From Stomorhina lunata (lineage: Eukaryota > Arthropoda > Insecta > Diptera > Rhiniidae), in contig OW121743.1 of the NCBI GenBank assembly GCA_933228675.1, forward strand, positions 13,487,371 to 13,551,370: DNA of 64,000 bases. Reading direction: 5' to 3'. Made by a program: the position numbers and the translations under genes. Below the pieces are notes generated by a model, which searched no databases, was not told where the DNA came from, and worked only from the letters and a program-made list of their open reading frames with translations. The stretch's first letter is position 1. Each line of letters starts with the position of its first letter. Positions 11,888 through 23,444 of this stretch are shown piece after piece.

Positions 11888-12046
11888 GGGGCTGTTCACA
11901 TATTACGTAACGCTCTTAGGGGGGAGGTGGAATGACTTTTGTTACGGTGGAGGAATTTTGTATTCGTATTTCTATTAAAATGCGTTACACAGGCGGGAGG
12001 GGTAAAAATCTGCGAAAATAGCGTTACATAATATGTGAACAACCCC
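11888..12046. mobile_element. 159-bp MITE with GGGGCTGTTCACA termini
   Basis: Begins GGGGCTGTTCACATATTACG and ends with the inverse (CATAATATGTGAACAACCCC), giving about 26-bp terminal inverted repeats with few mismatches. ATA directly flanks both ends, a possible 3-bp target duplication. There is no coding capacity. A truncated right end of the same family lies at 24085-24127. Confidence 0.8.
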
Positions 12047-12244
12047 ATATAAGAAAGATAAAATTACGTTAACAATTTATTCCCCCACTGAATACCAAGC
12101 AACGGTTCTGATAAGATCAGACTTATCTTGATTATCCTTTATCCCAACTGTGAACACTGACCTCCTCGTGGTATCACCCGGCGAACTACGTTAACACCCG
12201 TTACAATTACTAAGAAAAAGCTAAAATTAGAATAAAAACGGAGC

Positions 12245-12434
12245 CCCTAATGTAAGAAGAGGACGTTCGAAACTTCGATGGAAAGACCAAGTAGAAGAAA
12301 ATCTTTCAAAGCTTGGTCTACGAAATTGCAGAATAGCGTAAAAGATAGAAGCGCATGGTCTTCTAAAACATGCTCGGCCTTTGGCCTTAACAGGTTATAA
12401 ATATAGGCCATTTAAGTAAGTAAGTAAGTAATAG
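12245..12434 (+). mobile_element. LINE 3' terminus with (AAGT)n tail
   Basis: Translates to the LINE C-terminus [21 protein letters not shown] and LRNCRI, then a non-coding tail ending in AAGTAAGTAAGTAAGTAA at 12415-12432. This resembles the end expected for the family of the 48998-49735 fragment, whose visible frame stops at [12 protein letters not shown] transposon tip starts immediately after the tail. Confidence 0.75.
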
Positions 12435-12436
12435 TA

Positions 12437-12660
12437 AAGTGTGTCCCAACTAGAACGCAATTTTAAAATTTGTCGCGATTCGAAGTGTAATTGTTTGACA
12501 TTTGAACAATTGTTAATGCTTGCTAGTAGAAGGTACGAGGTTAGTAAATATGGAGCGCTACACGAATGAACAACGCATTCTCATTGTGAGATTGTTTTAC
12601 CAAAATGGTGAAAGTTTTGCGGCTACAGTTCGCAAATTGCGATCAGGTAAATTTAGGTAA
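12437..12660 (+). mobile_element. 5' end of a Tc1/mariner-type transposon (truncated)
   Basis: The terminal repeat GTGTCCCAACTAGAACGCAA is followed by a short leader. A start codon at 12550 encodes MERYTNEQRILIVRLFYQNG and ESFAATVRKLRS, the N-terminal helix-turn-helix of the transposase family at 10538-11480. The frame is lost at about 12655, so only the 5' tip remains. Confidence 0.8.
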
Positions 12661-12689
12661 ATTCCTCAACATCTAGTCACAGCTCTTGG

Positions 12690-14180
12690 AAGTTGCTCTC
12701 CTGTCACACTTAAATGCTAGAGCGTTTTCACTGATTTGGAATTCATGACAAAACTTGTATTATTTTTCGAAAATATTAGATAACAAATGGTGCTCCTCTC
12801 TGATGGCCTGTACTCTGCCAGCCCAATCCTCGTTAAAACCTCGAACATATGCTTCTCGAAGTATACACAAAGTCGAATCAAGCGCTCTTGTCAGGTGGCC
12901 TGCCCGTAATAAGGCTAATCAGAGAGGATCATTTGTCAAGATTCTCAGATCTGCTGCCCTCATGATTACGGGTGCTTTAAGGACTACACCTTCAAAGGCA
13001 CTCTTTGCTATGCTCAACTGGCTTCCGGTTGAGCTAATGTCCCAATTCGTAGCTCTTAACTCAATTAGGTTAAGAACTACCGGTGAATGGTCTACTTTAT
13101 CTTTAGGCCACTCTACTATTTTGGATAAACTAACAAATCTCCCCGAAAACATTGACTACTGCAATACCTCACCCGTTTTCGAGCAATCTTTCTCTGTGGA
13201 TATCTCAGGGGCTCAAATCGCTACCAGAGAAGTGACCCTGGAAATCTACTCGGACGGATCCAAATCGGAACGTGGTGTGGGGGGGGGCTTCTGCATCCAA
13301 TTTTTTTGGGGCAAAAGTAAAATTCAAGCTCCCAAAACAATGTAGTATTCTTCAAGCTGAAATCTCAGCTATTTATAGCGCGAGCATGTGACTCACGTAC
13401 AACCGAATATATTCTAACGATATTCGTTTCTGTACGGATAGTCTTGCCGTCATTCCTTCTTTATCATCGGTCTACACTAAATAAAATGGCGAGACATTCC
13501 AACATTGAACTTTTCTGGGTACGCAATCAAAGGAATGTACCAGGCAATATCACAGCGGACAACCTAGCAAAAGGTGGTGCTCCACCTTGCAAAAGGTGGT
13601 GCTCTTCTTGAAATACCGTTATCGGCATGCAAACTGCTCATCAAGCAGTTCTGTTTAGGTCCGCACAGACCAACTGGTCCACAGAAACGACCTGTTCGAT
13701 CTCTAGACTTACATTGCCAACTTACGACTGTAAGCGTTCTGCAATCTTGGTCAGCTTTCCGCGCCATAGACTTCGCACTGGTTAATAGGTTTACATGCTA
13801 GAAGACTAAATCTTCAAAGCAATGACTACTGCGGAAGCTGTCACAACATAGAGGAGGAAGAAACCATCACTCATTTCCTCTGCCACTGCCCAGTCCTTGC
13901 TGATATTAGGACTCTCCATCTGGGATTCCCTTTTTTACATGATTTATCAAAGATCTCGGACATCAACATTCGTAAATTATGCTCTTTTATTGATGCATCT
14001 GGCTGGCTCTAACTGAGCCTCTTATATACGGTAGTTTAGACATTTTTCTTCTCTCTCCCTTGCAGGAATTAGAAAGGGACCTCTTTTTGGACCCTAACCT
14101 ATCGTAGGATATGGATGGTGCTGAAATCCTTCTTTTCCATACATTTTAGGTACCATAAAAGGAAAAAAGATTAAGGACCC
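12690..14180 (+). mobile_element. RNase H-bearing LINE (R1/LOA/I-like), 3' part
   Basis: The open frame at 12755-13345 gives the post-RT connection region (ITGALRTTPSKALFAMLNWL) and the start of an RNase H domain (LEIYSDGSKSERGVGGG). After frame breaks RNase H continues (FCTDSLAVIPSL, ELFWVRNQRNVPGNITADN at about 13510-13565). A CCHC-like zinc knuckle follows (CGSCHNIEEEETITHFLCHC at about 13830-13890) and then an LCSFIDASGWL end. This order is typical of LINEs that encode their own RNase H. Several stops make it inactive. Confidence 0.85.
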
Positions 14181-15272
14181 ATGTGACGCTGACTGCCTAC
14201 TATTAAATACGAAATTTTACCCGATATGGGTTTTGGTTAAGAAGTTTTATAAAAATACAAAAAGTGTATCACATCTCTAATATTACCCCTTCATCGGAAA
14301 CTTCTTAAATACTAATAAGTGTTATGTTATAGCTCTAATGATTTATTACCAATAGACCAAAAGTCAATTTAGCACCAATAGACCCACTCCTTAGCTGCTT
14401 TCTTAGATATAGTATATGTACTTGTTCTTTCAAGGAAATTTTAAAATTTAATACAATTTGATGGTGGGTAAATATGATTCGGCTTGACCTTATATGACAC
14501 ACTCACTTGCTTTTTATTATTTAGTCCTATTTTAAATACATTTTAACATATAAATAAAAGCAATTAACAAATTGTTTCTGTTAAACCAATTAGCCCAACA
14601 GCATCAGTATAATAATTTAAATATTAATTTCCCATTTTCTTTTGTAATGTTTGTCTGTGAGCTGGACACCGCAACCGACATTTTAAATTAATTGTGAATT
14701 ATTGCTTTAATGCCCAAATACAATTAACGGTTTCTGGTAGATTTGTTTACAAAACAAAGTGATTAAGGAAAATGTAAACAGAGCAGAAGAAAGGGAGTGA
14801 GTGTGTAAGCAAATGCAAAATAAGGGGAAAATTAAATGAAAGAAAGTTTACAACAGAATGTTTACATGTTAAGATTACAGTGTAAATTAACGGAAGGGAA
14901 AATTAATATGCAAGAAAGTTATAGAATGTTTACATGTTAGTTTTACAGCATAAATTAACATAATTTAAGCATAAAATAGTTGAGGAGTAAGGGAATGTAA
15001 GAGTAAAGTAAAAACGGAAGAATAAAAAGGAAAGCAGAATGTTTACACGTAAAGTTTACAGGGTAAATTAATATAAGTCGTACAAAAATTCGTTAAGGAA
15101 TTTATATATGTATATAAAAAGAAAAATAAAAAGACCTGAGAGGAATTAGAGGATTTTTAGAGTTTAACCCCCTTATTCATAAACGAATTATTAAATGAAT
15201 GTTGGAATTTTGTATGGAAAAATTTAAAAATTTTGTTAATTATGATAAAAATTTATTTTAACAGTTAATAAA
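14181..15272. repeat. Intergenic DNA with a degenerate tandem repeat (three units)
   Basis: Mostly AT-rich and without genes. AGAATGTTTACATGTTA and its surroundings occur at about 14857, 14924 and 15037, each followed after a few bases by a TTACAG...TAAATTAA box. The region directly precedes the acetyltransferase gene. Whether it acts on that gene is unknown. Confidence 0.5.
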
Positions 15273-16028
15273 ATGGAGTATAAATTAATAACAGAAGACC
15301 GTTATGGGGATGTTATACGACATTTAAGAGACAACTTTTTTGCCGATGAACCCTTAAACAAGGCCGCTGGTCTATGTAAGCGTGGCATGGGTCACAAAGA
15401 CTTGGAACATCATAGTTTGGAAACTTTAGAAGATAATTTAAGTATAATGGCGGTTAATGAAAATAATGAGGTATTTATAAACTTTAAAATTTAAACATAA
15501 ATAATTCTAGTATAATATATTTCTAGATTGCTGGTGTTATTTTGAATGGCATTTTACATCCGGGTGATATCGAGTCGAGTCAAAAGAAACTGGAGCTCAA
15601 TGATGATGAGAAATTTAAGAAAATCTTTAAACTTTTATATTCCCTAAACCTAAAAGAAAATATATTCAAACATTTTCAAGTGGAAAAGGCTTTTGATGTG
15701 CGCATTTTGTCGGTGGATGGTTTGTATCGGGGTCAGGGTATAGCCAAGGAATTGGTTAAACAAAGTGAGAAAATAGCCAAGGAATATGAGTTTAAGGTAT
15801 TATTTAGAAAATTTTTCTAAAATTGTAATTTTTATATTTTCTTTTCAATTCAAGCTCATGAAAGCCGATGCCACGGGCATATTTTCGCAAAAAATCTTAA
15901 AATCCAGTGGTTTTGAAATTCTACTAGAACAGTATTACAACAAATATGTAGATGAATTTGGTCAGCCGATTTTGAAAGTCGAGGCTCCTCATATTAAATT
16001 GCAATTGTTATATAAAATTTTGAATTAA
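15273..16028 (+). CDS. Arylalkylamine N-acetyltransferase-like protein (insect AANAT family, GNAT fold)
   Basis: Predicted to transfer acetyl from acetyl-CoA to biogenic amines such as dopamine, serotonin or related arylalkylamines in the cytosol, a route used in insect cuticle sclerotisation and amine turnover. Exons are 15273-15470, 15527-15796 and 15855-16028; introns of 56 and 58 bp have GT-AG ends and phase 0. The product is 213 residues, normal for the family. The start MEYKLITEDRYGDVIRHL matches the usual N-terminus. FFADEPLNKA (residues about 28-37) is the conserved substrate-side motif. LYRGQGIAKEL (about residues 131-141) is the GNAT acetyl-CoA loop (R-x-x-G-x-G/A), preceded by the FDVRILSVD strand. 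TGIFSQKIL and a terminal VEAPHIKLQLLYK segment complete the family pattern. AATAAA signals lie about 440 bp downstream (16466). No defects seen. The exact substrate cannot be read from sequence. Confidence 0.93.
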
Positions 16029-18714
16029 AATCAAAGTAAAGCTTTCCTAACTTATTAAAATACATATAAAGATTTTAAGAAACATACTCGATTTTTATAC
16101 CAGTTCCAATGTTAAATCTAAAAATTAATGTTACTATTTTATATACACCAAAAGCAAGCAAGTAGTTAAAAAATAACGTAATAATCAAAGAATTTAAAAC
16201 TTAAAATTAAAAGCAAACTAAGTTCATATATATCATAACCTATATTTTGATAATAGATTTAAGACAATAATTTAAACAAACCTTACTAGATTTGAAACTT
16301 GAACTATAAAATGCAATAATTTATATACAAATTTAATTTTATAATTAAGTTTTTAAGGTTTTTAAGACATTTTCTAACTTTAGTTTTAATAACTATAATT
16401 TTTGGGGATATTTCCAGTTTGAGAACCCCTGATTCCTTAAGATTATTATGCTAATATTTAAAGCTAAATAAATTTTATTTTAATTTTTTTTTTTAATTAT
16501 TATTTTTTTATATAAAAAGTATTATATACATATTTATATAACTAAATGATATATGTTGTAATTTTAATGCCAAAAATTTTATATGTGTGTATTTAGTTAA
16601 TAAAATTAAAATAACATAATCAAAATATATTTAATAAAGTTACTAGAAAGTAAATTTTTTACCTTTTCTTTAGTTTTTATTAAAATATTGCTGATGAAAT
16701 TTTTTAGGTATCGGAAATTCTTTTATACAATTTTTTTTTTAATCAATATTTTTCATACGAACTTGATTTTAATTGAAGACTTTAAACCTCTGTATCTTCT
16801 TTAAACAGCGTTTAATTGGAAAAATTACATTTATTTGAAATCATCAACATTTTTCATAAAAAATCAAAATTTTTCATACAAAATTAGCTTTTTTGATTGA
16901 AAACTTTAATTTGTTTTGGAATCACTTAAATTCTTCATACAATATAAATTGTTTTGATTAAAAACTTTAAAGCTCTGCAACTTCTTTAATTTCCTTTAAA
17001 TGGAAAATGGACATTTATTTGGAGTCACCAAAATTTTTATATAAAATCAAAAAATTTCTGAAAACTTAAAATTTTACAATTTTTTCTTGAAAAAATTTGA
17101 CTATAAAAAAAATTGTCTTTCAAAATTTCATTTAAAAACAATTTATTTTAGAAAATTTGTCCGTTATAAAAAAATTTCATATAAAATTAGGATCTATTTT
17201 TAATTTTACATGAAATTTTCCATTTATAAATGTTTTGACAAAGTGACAGGTGATTAAAGTTTTCAATAAAAATTTTTAATTTTATATAAAAAATTTATAA
17301 TTTTTATGAAAATTTTTAGTCATTCCAAATTGAGTTCCTTTTTCCTTTGTTTAAAGTTTTTAATAAAAAAATTTTGATTCTAGTCGAAAAATTTAAATTT
17401 TTTATGAACAATTTTGGTGATTCCATATTTCGAGTTTTTATAAAAATTTTTGGTGATTCCAAATTGACGATGACGAAAAATGAAAAATTTTAATTTTATA
17501 TAAAAAATTTTAATTATATATAAAAAATTGGTGATTCCATAATTTGAATTTTTATAAAAATTTTTGGTGATTCCAAATTGACGATGACGAAAAATGAAAA
17601 ATTTTAATTTTATATAAAAAATTTTAATTTTTATACAAAATTTAAATTTTATATAAAAAATTTGAATTTTATATAAAAAAAATTTATTTTAATATAAAAA
17701 ATTTTAATTTTATATAAAAAATAAAAACGAATTTGGTGATTCCATATTAAAGTCATTTTCCATTTAAACGCGATTTAACGAAGTTACAAGGACTTTAAGT
17801 TTTTAAATTACAATTTTTTTGCGAAAAAAAATTTTGATATAAAAAAATAGATTTTTGGTCAAAAGTATTTTTATAGAAAACTTTCAATCCAAATTTTTTT
17901 TATGGAAAGTATTTTGTGTGTCAAAATTGTCAGAATTCACACAACATTTTTTGTCAAATTATTTTTTTAATAGAAAAGTTTTCGGTCAAATATTTTTTCC
18001 ATAAAATTTGAAAATTTCAAATTTTTTTCATAGCAAATTTTTCGGTTAAAAAATTATTCATAGGAAATTTGTCGGTTGAAAAAATTATTAAAATGAAAAT
18101 TATTCATAGGATCGTTAATAGAAAAATAATTTTTCCATAAAATTCGAAAATTTCCAATTTATTCATAGCCAATTTTCCGGTTAAAAAATTATTCATTAGA
18201 AATTTGTCGGTTGAAAAAATTATCAAAATGAATTATTCATACAAAAAAATCATTAATAGAAAATTAAGAATTAGTTCTGGTTCCATTTAACGAAGATGCA
18301 AGGTTTTAAAGTTTTTAAACAAAAATTTCGATATAATATGAAAAATTTCAATTTTTTATGAAAAATTTTTAAATTTTAATGTTAGCTTACAATTAAAATA
18401 AATGATTTTATACGTTTTATAATTTTCGATTTTTTTATGAAAAATTATTGGTGTTTTCAAATACATTTTAATGTGGGCTTACAATTAAAGAAGAATGATT
18501 TTATATTTTTATAGCATTTAAACATTTTCGGAATCTATAGAACCTAAAACCATTTCGATCGAAAATCAACTATGGAATGGTTTTAATTCCGACCGAAATT
18601 TGTGATTTGCCTGATAAATTTAATTCAAATTTAAGTTTTTTTGTCATTAATACTCATTTTAAACATTTATAGAAGAATTTAAAGGTTTTAATCAAATGAT
18701 TCAATATTATTGAA
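16029..18714. repeat. AT-rich intergenic region with degenerate A/T repeats and a local duplication
   Basis: From about 16740 the DNA is built of variants of GGTGATTCCAAATT and AAAATTTTAATTTTATATAA. A segment containing CCAAATTGACGATGACGAAA is present twice, at about 17429-17515 and 17548-17630. Around 17990-18240 it contains relics resembling the palindromic minisatellite further right (CATAGGAAATTTGTCGGTTG). No coding signal. Confidence 0.6.
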
Positions 18715-18885
18715 AAATTCTGGTGATTACGACCCTAGCTCCTACATGAGAAGAAAGAAAAACTTGTAAATGTGTTGTCAATCGGTCCATATTTGTTTTT
18801 AGTGATAAAGGATATCAAATAGTAGGGCTTTACTGACTATCGCAATTTTTCACTTGTTTTATTTTGTGAAAAATTCTGAATTTAA
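18715..18885 (+). repeat. 3' remnant of the ATACCCTTC-type interspersed repeat
   Basis: Contains the landmarks ACGACCCTAGCTCCTACATG and, further on, TGATAAAGGATATC, TAGGGCTTTACTGACTATCG and TTTTTCACTTGTTTTA. These parallel the right end of the copy at 58036-58802 (GTGAAGGGTATCG, GACTATAGCG, TTACTTGTTTT). Strongly decayed. Confidence 0.5.
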
Positions 18886-19390
18886 TACTGTTTTTTTTTT
18901 TTAAAGATAAATACCCACTGGAATTCACTTATAAATAAATATACATCATTCTTATGTAAGTAAATTTATACATCCATAATTTTGGTGGCATATTTTCAAA
19001 CCATTTTGTCTCTTTTATGCGTTCGCTTTAATAATTTCTTTATATTTATTATTGAAACAATGTTTGTTATCCATCATTTCATTTCGTGTGTGGCCAAGCG
19101 AAAGCACAATCGCTTTTTATATGCATGATAGCTAAATTAAAGAATAAATATCTATGGCTATAAACAATTCTTATAAAAACTTCATTCATTTCTATCCATA
19201 CTTTTTTTTCACTGTAATTGACATTCTTATTCTGACATTTACCCTTTTATGTTACCATTTCCGGGTGAATCATCAATTCCAAGAAAAAGCAGAATATAGT
19301 GTACAGCTGGTGATTTGTTTACAAAAAAATTTTCCAAAAAATAAATTTTTAGAATAAATTGACAATTATTTCAAGAATTTTCCAATAAAA
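18886..19390. other. Upstream region of the double CENP-B-like gene
   Basis: No gene seen. An open frame at 19154-19357 is short, hydrophobic and AT-driven. The DNA leads into the start codon at 19391 (context AATAAAAATGG). No clear TATA box can be assigned. Confidence 0.4.
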
Positions 19391-22300
19391 ATGGAAATAC
19401 CACAGGTATTTATATTTAATAATATATTTATAAAAATTTCTAATATAAACAAAAATTTCAAAGTCTAATTTGCAGATTTTAGAAAGAGAATTTCAAAGCC
19501 CAAAATCTGAATTGCAGAGCCCAAATGCCGAAATAGAGACACAAAATTCAGAATTCTCGGCCCAGAATTCACAATTGCCGACTCCAAATTCGGATTTTCA
19601 GTCTTATTTGCCGATTTCAAGAAAGGAATTTCAGACTCCAAGATCGGAATTGCCGGCCGCAAATGCTGAAATGGTAAACCAAAATTCTTACATACAGATC
19701 CCGAATTTAGAGTTACAGACTCCCAATTCGGATTTTCGTCCTTATTTGCAGCTTTCAAGAAAGGAATTCCAGACTCCTAGGCCAGAGTTTCAAAACGCAA
19801 ATGCTGAAATGGTAAACCAAAATTCTGACACACAGATCCCCAATTCAGAGTTACAGACTCACAATTCGGATTTTCGTCATTATTTACAGATTTCAAGAAA
19901 GGAATTCCACAATCCAAGACCAGAATTGCAAAATGCTAAAATGGTAAATCAAAATTCTGAAATACGGATCCCCAATTCAGAGTTACAGACTCCCAATTCG
20001 GATTTTCGTCCTTATTTGCAGATTTTAAGAAACGAATATCAGACTCCAAGATCAGAATTGCAAAACGCAAATGCTGAAATTGTGAATCGTAATTCTGAAT
20101 TGCACAACCCGAATTCAGAATTACAGATTCCGAATTCTGAATTTCAGTCTTATTTACAGATTTCAAGAAAGGAATTTCAGACTCCAAGATCAGAAATGCA
20201 TAACCCAAATGCTGAAATTGTAAACCATAATTTAGAAATGCACAACCCGAATTCAAAATTACAGACTCCAAATTCTGAATTTCAGTCTTATTTACAGATT
20301 TCAAGAAAGGAATTTCAGACTCCAAGATCAGAATCACAAAACGCAAATGCTAAAAATGTGAACCATCATTCAGAATTTCACAACCCGAATTCAGAATTAC
20401 AAACTCCAAATTCTGAATTTCAGTCTTATTTACAGATTTCAAGAAATGAATTTCAGACTCCAAAATCAAAATTGCCAAACGCAAATGCTGAAATTGAGAA
20501 CCATAATACTTCAGGATTTCACAACCCGAATTCAGAATTACAGACTCCGAATTCTGAATTTCAGTCTTATTTACAAATATCAAGAAAGGAATTTCAGAAC
20601 TCCAATGCTGAATTGGAGTCACATCATGCAGAATTGCAAAATCCAAGTTCGGATTTTCATACCCCAGATTCCCAATTACAGGCCCCAAGTTCAGAATTGC
20701 AAAATCAAGTAAAAGTCATAGCTCTGCAAGACTTGCAGGCCCCGAAGACAGAACTTCTTACCCCAAAATCAGAATTCCAGACTCCCAAATCTGAATCGCA
20801 ATTACCAAAAAGGCCGGTCAAAGTCATTACTATCCACGAAAAGCTGGCTATTTTGAAACAACTAGAGGCTGGTTCCACCAGACGCGAAGTGGAGCAAATA
20901 TTTAATTGCTCACAGTCTACTATTTACAGGATTTTATCCGATAAAGAATCAATAATACAAGATGCTGAAAATAATACTCCCGGTCGGCGAGATAATTTGT
21001 GTGTCTATAAAGAAGTTGATAAGGCTTTAAGCCAATGGGCTAAAGAAATGCAAGAGTCGGGAGTAATTCTCACCTCTAATATGTCTAAACAAAAGGCTGA
21101 AGAACTTTGCCGCGAAATGGGCCATGATTTTTCACCTTCTAGCGCCTGGATGTACAAGTGGAAGGAAAGAGAAAATATAAAATATGCCAAAAGAAAAAGG
21201 GGACCCGATGAAATTTTAAAGGAATTCTTGGATAAAAGAGATCGTCCAAAACCGCAGCATATAGCATCAATAAATCTGCACAAAATCAAGAGATATAAAT
21301 TGGAAAATAAGGAAAGGTTCCAAAATTACGCTCAATATTATCAGCAACAAAATTATCTTCAGCCACATTATGGTTATGGGAATCATGCTTATCATGATCA
21401 AAAAAATCATATTCTACCTGATCATGTTAATTATGATCATCATGGTCAGATAAATCAAAGTCATTATTATAGTGGAAACCAGGGGAATCAAGGTCAACAT
21501 GATCAAGGTAATCATGGTCATTTTGACCATGAGAATCATGTTCAACTTGACCAAGTGAATCATGGTCACTTTGATCATGAAGATCATGGTCATTATGATC
21601 ATGAGAATGATGGTCATGATAATCAGAATGATCTTGAGAATGATGATCATGATAATCAGAATGATCATGAGAATGATGGTCATGATAATCCGAATCAGAG
21701 TCATCACGACCAAAGTTCTAACGATCATGTTAATCATGATCAAGGAAATTATGGTCATTACGATCAAGATAATCAAGGTCTTCATGACAATACGCGTCAT
21801 GATCAGGCTCATCATGAATTACATGAAAATCATCACAATAATGTAGAAAAGGCGGCAGAAAGTACTCCTGAAGAACAAATTCAAACAAATTCTGCTTTAA
21901 TGGAAAATTCTAACAATGAAATCCAACAAAATCCCACAAATATTCCAAACATGGAAACTACTGCCAATGAAGGTATACAAAAACCCGCAGCAGAAACGGT
22001 TAAGATAAAAATAAAGCGGGAATATCCCAAAAAAGTACCAACAATAGATCCTGTTTCGGGTCTTCTAAGTAGATGTAGAAAAGAAAAAACTTTCCTGACA
22101 CTTTTGCAAAAGCTGGAAATCCTACAACGTTTGAAAAATGGCGAAAAAAGACCCGATCTCATAATAGAATACAATCTCAGCCAATCGGCCATGTCCCAGA
22201 TTGTGGTAGATGAAGAAAAGATTCTTAAACTGGCGGCTGGTGGTCAGAACCTACACATGAAACGTATAAGGGGTGGAATATTTAAAGACGGCGAGGCTGA

Positions 22301-23054
22301 ACTTAATGAATGGGTAAGGGTAAGCATGGAGCAGGGTCAGAGTTTAACGCGTATGCAAATTAAAAGTAAAGCCAAGGAGATAGCTGAACGTATGAATATC
22401 GAATTTAAAGCTTCTACTGGCTGGCTAGAGAAATGGAAGGCTCGCATGAACTTAGATTTTAATGAATTTTCTGTATTACAAAGAAAAGCCCCTAAAATTC
22501 CAGTGGCTCATGAAGATTCCTATGAAAATTTTAATGAACACTGGGATCAACCAGATATTTCCATAGATGAATATAATGATAATAGCGACATGTTGCAAAC
22601 ACAAATAAAAGAGGAGTTTTCTGAAAACGAATACGAGGATGAAATGGAACTCAATGAAGAGTTTATGCAAGACGAAAGAGATGTATCGGATATAAAGCCC
22701 GAACTTTTAACACCTCAACAGTTTTATCTACAAACTCTTAAGGCTGATCAGCATCAACAGCACAAACATATGGAAACACCAATAGACTCCGAACAACAAG
22801 AACCTACTGAGCCCGAGGAAGAACGTGATATTAAACCATTTATAGGTACTCCACCACATCTCGAACCGAATGAAGCGAATGTCTCCAATCCCAATCCTCC
22901 ACAAACTTTGCATGAACAGGTACTATCTTGGTTTAATCGTTATCATATAGCTCCTATAGCTGCCACGGAGCTATTACATATTTTGCAACCACACCTCAAT
23001 AAACCAGCTACCAACACATCCTCCAGTGGACAACAAAATCGGCAATATTTTTAA
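19391..23054 (+). CDS. Double CENP-B/Psq-type DNA-binding protein with 46-residue repeats and a His/Asp-rich tract
   Basis: Not recognised as a named gene. Exon 1 (19391-19405, MEIPQ) is joined across a 70-bp GT-AG intron to exon 2 (19476-23054), giving 1197 residues. Residues about 45-400 are eight copies of a 46-residue Asn/Ser/Gln/Glu-rich repeat (core SYLQISRKEFQTPRSEL). Residues about 451-575 hold a Psq-type helix-turn-helix (KLAILKQLEAGSTRREVEQI, CSQSTIYRIL) plus a CENP-B/Tc5-type second helix-turn-helix (ALSQWAKEM to WMYKWKER). Residues about 631-794 are His/Asp/Asn-rich. Residues about 872-1000 repeat the pair (KLEILQRLKNGEKRPDLI, SQSAMSQIV; ELNEWVRVSM to GWLEKWKAR). An acidic stretch and a C-terminal WFNRYHIAPIAATELLHIL helix follow. 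Such modules bind DNA in CENP-B, pogo/Tigger transposases and Pipsqueak-type proteins. No DDE catalytic domain is visible, so this looks like a domesticated or regulatory nuclear protein. The uninterrupted 3.6-kb frame argues for constraint. Confidence 0.85.
19600..20640 (+). repeat. Coding minisatellite, eight units of about 138 bp
   Basis: The motif TTACAGATTTCAAGAAAGGA or a variant recurs at about 19608, 19745, 19882, 20014, 20152, 20290, 20428 and 20571. Spacing is 132-143 bp, always in multiples that keep the frame. Later units (20100-20560) are more alike than the first ones, suggesting recent spread from the middle. Because units are nearly identical, the reverse strand also shows long open frames, which are artefacts. 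Confidence 0.9.
21480..21725 (+). repeat. In-frame AATCATGGTCA-type repeat coding for His/Asp/Asn-rich residues
   Basis: Short units based on AATCATGGTCATTTTGA and GATCATGA recur about every 24-36 bases and encode NHGHFDHE, DHGHYDHE and NDGHDNQND blocks. His and Asp density suggests possible Zn or other metal binding; that is inference. Confidence 0.75.
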
Positions 23055-23444
23055 ATTTTAGTATTTATTACTTTATATTAAAGTATGTTTTTTTTATATC
23101 TATTTTAAAAGCAGCTCTTGAAAGAAAAAGTATTTTTCTGAATTTTCTAAGCAATTATTAACAAAGATGAGCGGAAGCTGTTGACTTAAAAAAGCCTCTG
23201 ATTTTTTTTATTTATCTACAAAATTTTATGATATTTATTCATATTTTAAATTTATTCTAAAACAAATTTTAGTACTTTTTTTCTCTAGAGCTAGTTTCTC
23301 TATTAGTATCATTTCTTCAATAATTTATTAGTTTTAGTTTACACATTTGTAAATTTTACCATTTCTTTATTATTTTAATATTTTAGTTTCAATTTTCTTA
23401 TTTAAGCTTAATTAACAATAATAAACGGATAAACTCAATATGTA
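23055..23444. other. Shared 3' region of two convergent genes
   Basis: The double CENP-B-like gene on the plus strand and the small COX14-like gene on the minus strand end towards each other here. AATAAA occurs on the plus strand at about 23418 and, read on the minus strand, near 23363. No other gene seen. Confidence 0.5.

Noticed and set aside
10538..12660. One large mariner element spanning both GTGTC-CAACTAGAACGCAA tips
   Set aside because: Both tips read in the same direction, and a MITE and a LINE tail lie between; they belong to two separate truncated copies.
19465..20712. Several reverse and +2 frames of 88-136 codons
   Set aside because: Produced by the 138-bp coding repeat; only the long frame carries domains.
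21414..21846. Open frames rich in Met and Ile on both strands in the His-rich region
   Set aside because: Shadows of the GATCATGG coding repeat of the CENP-B-like protein.
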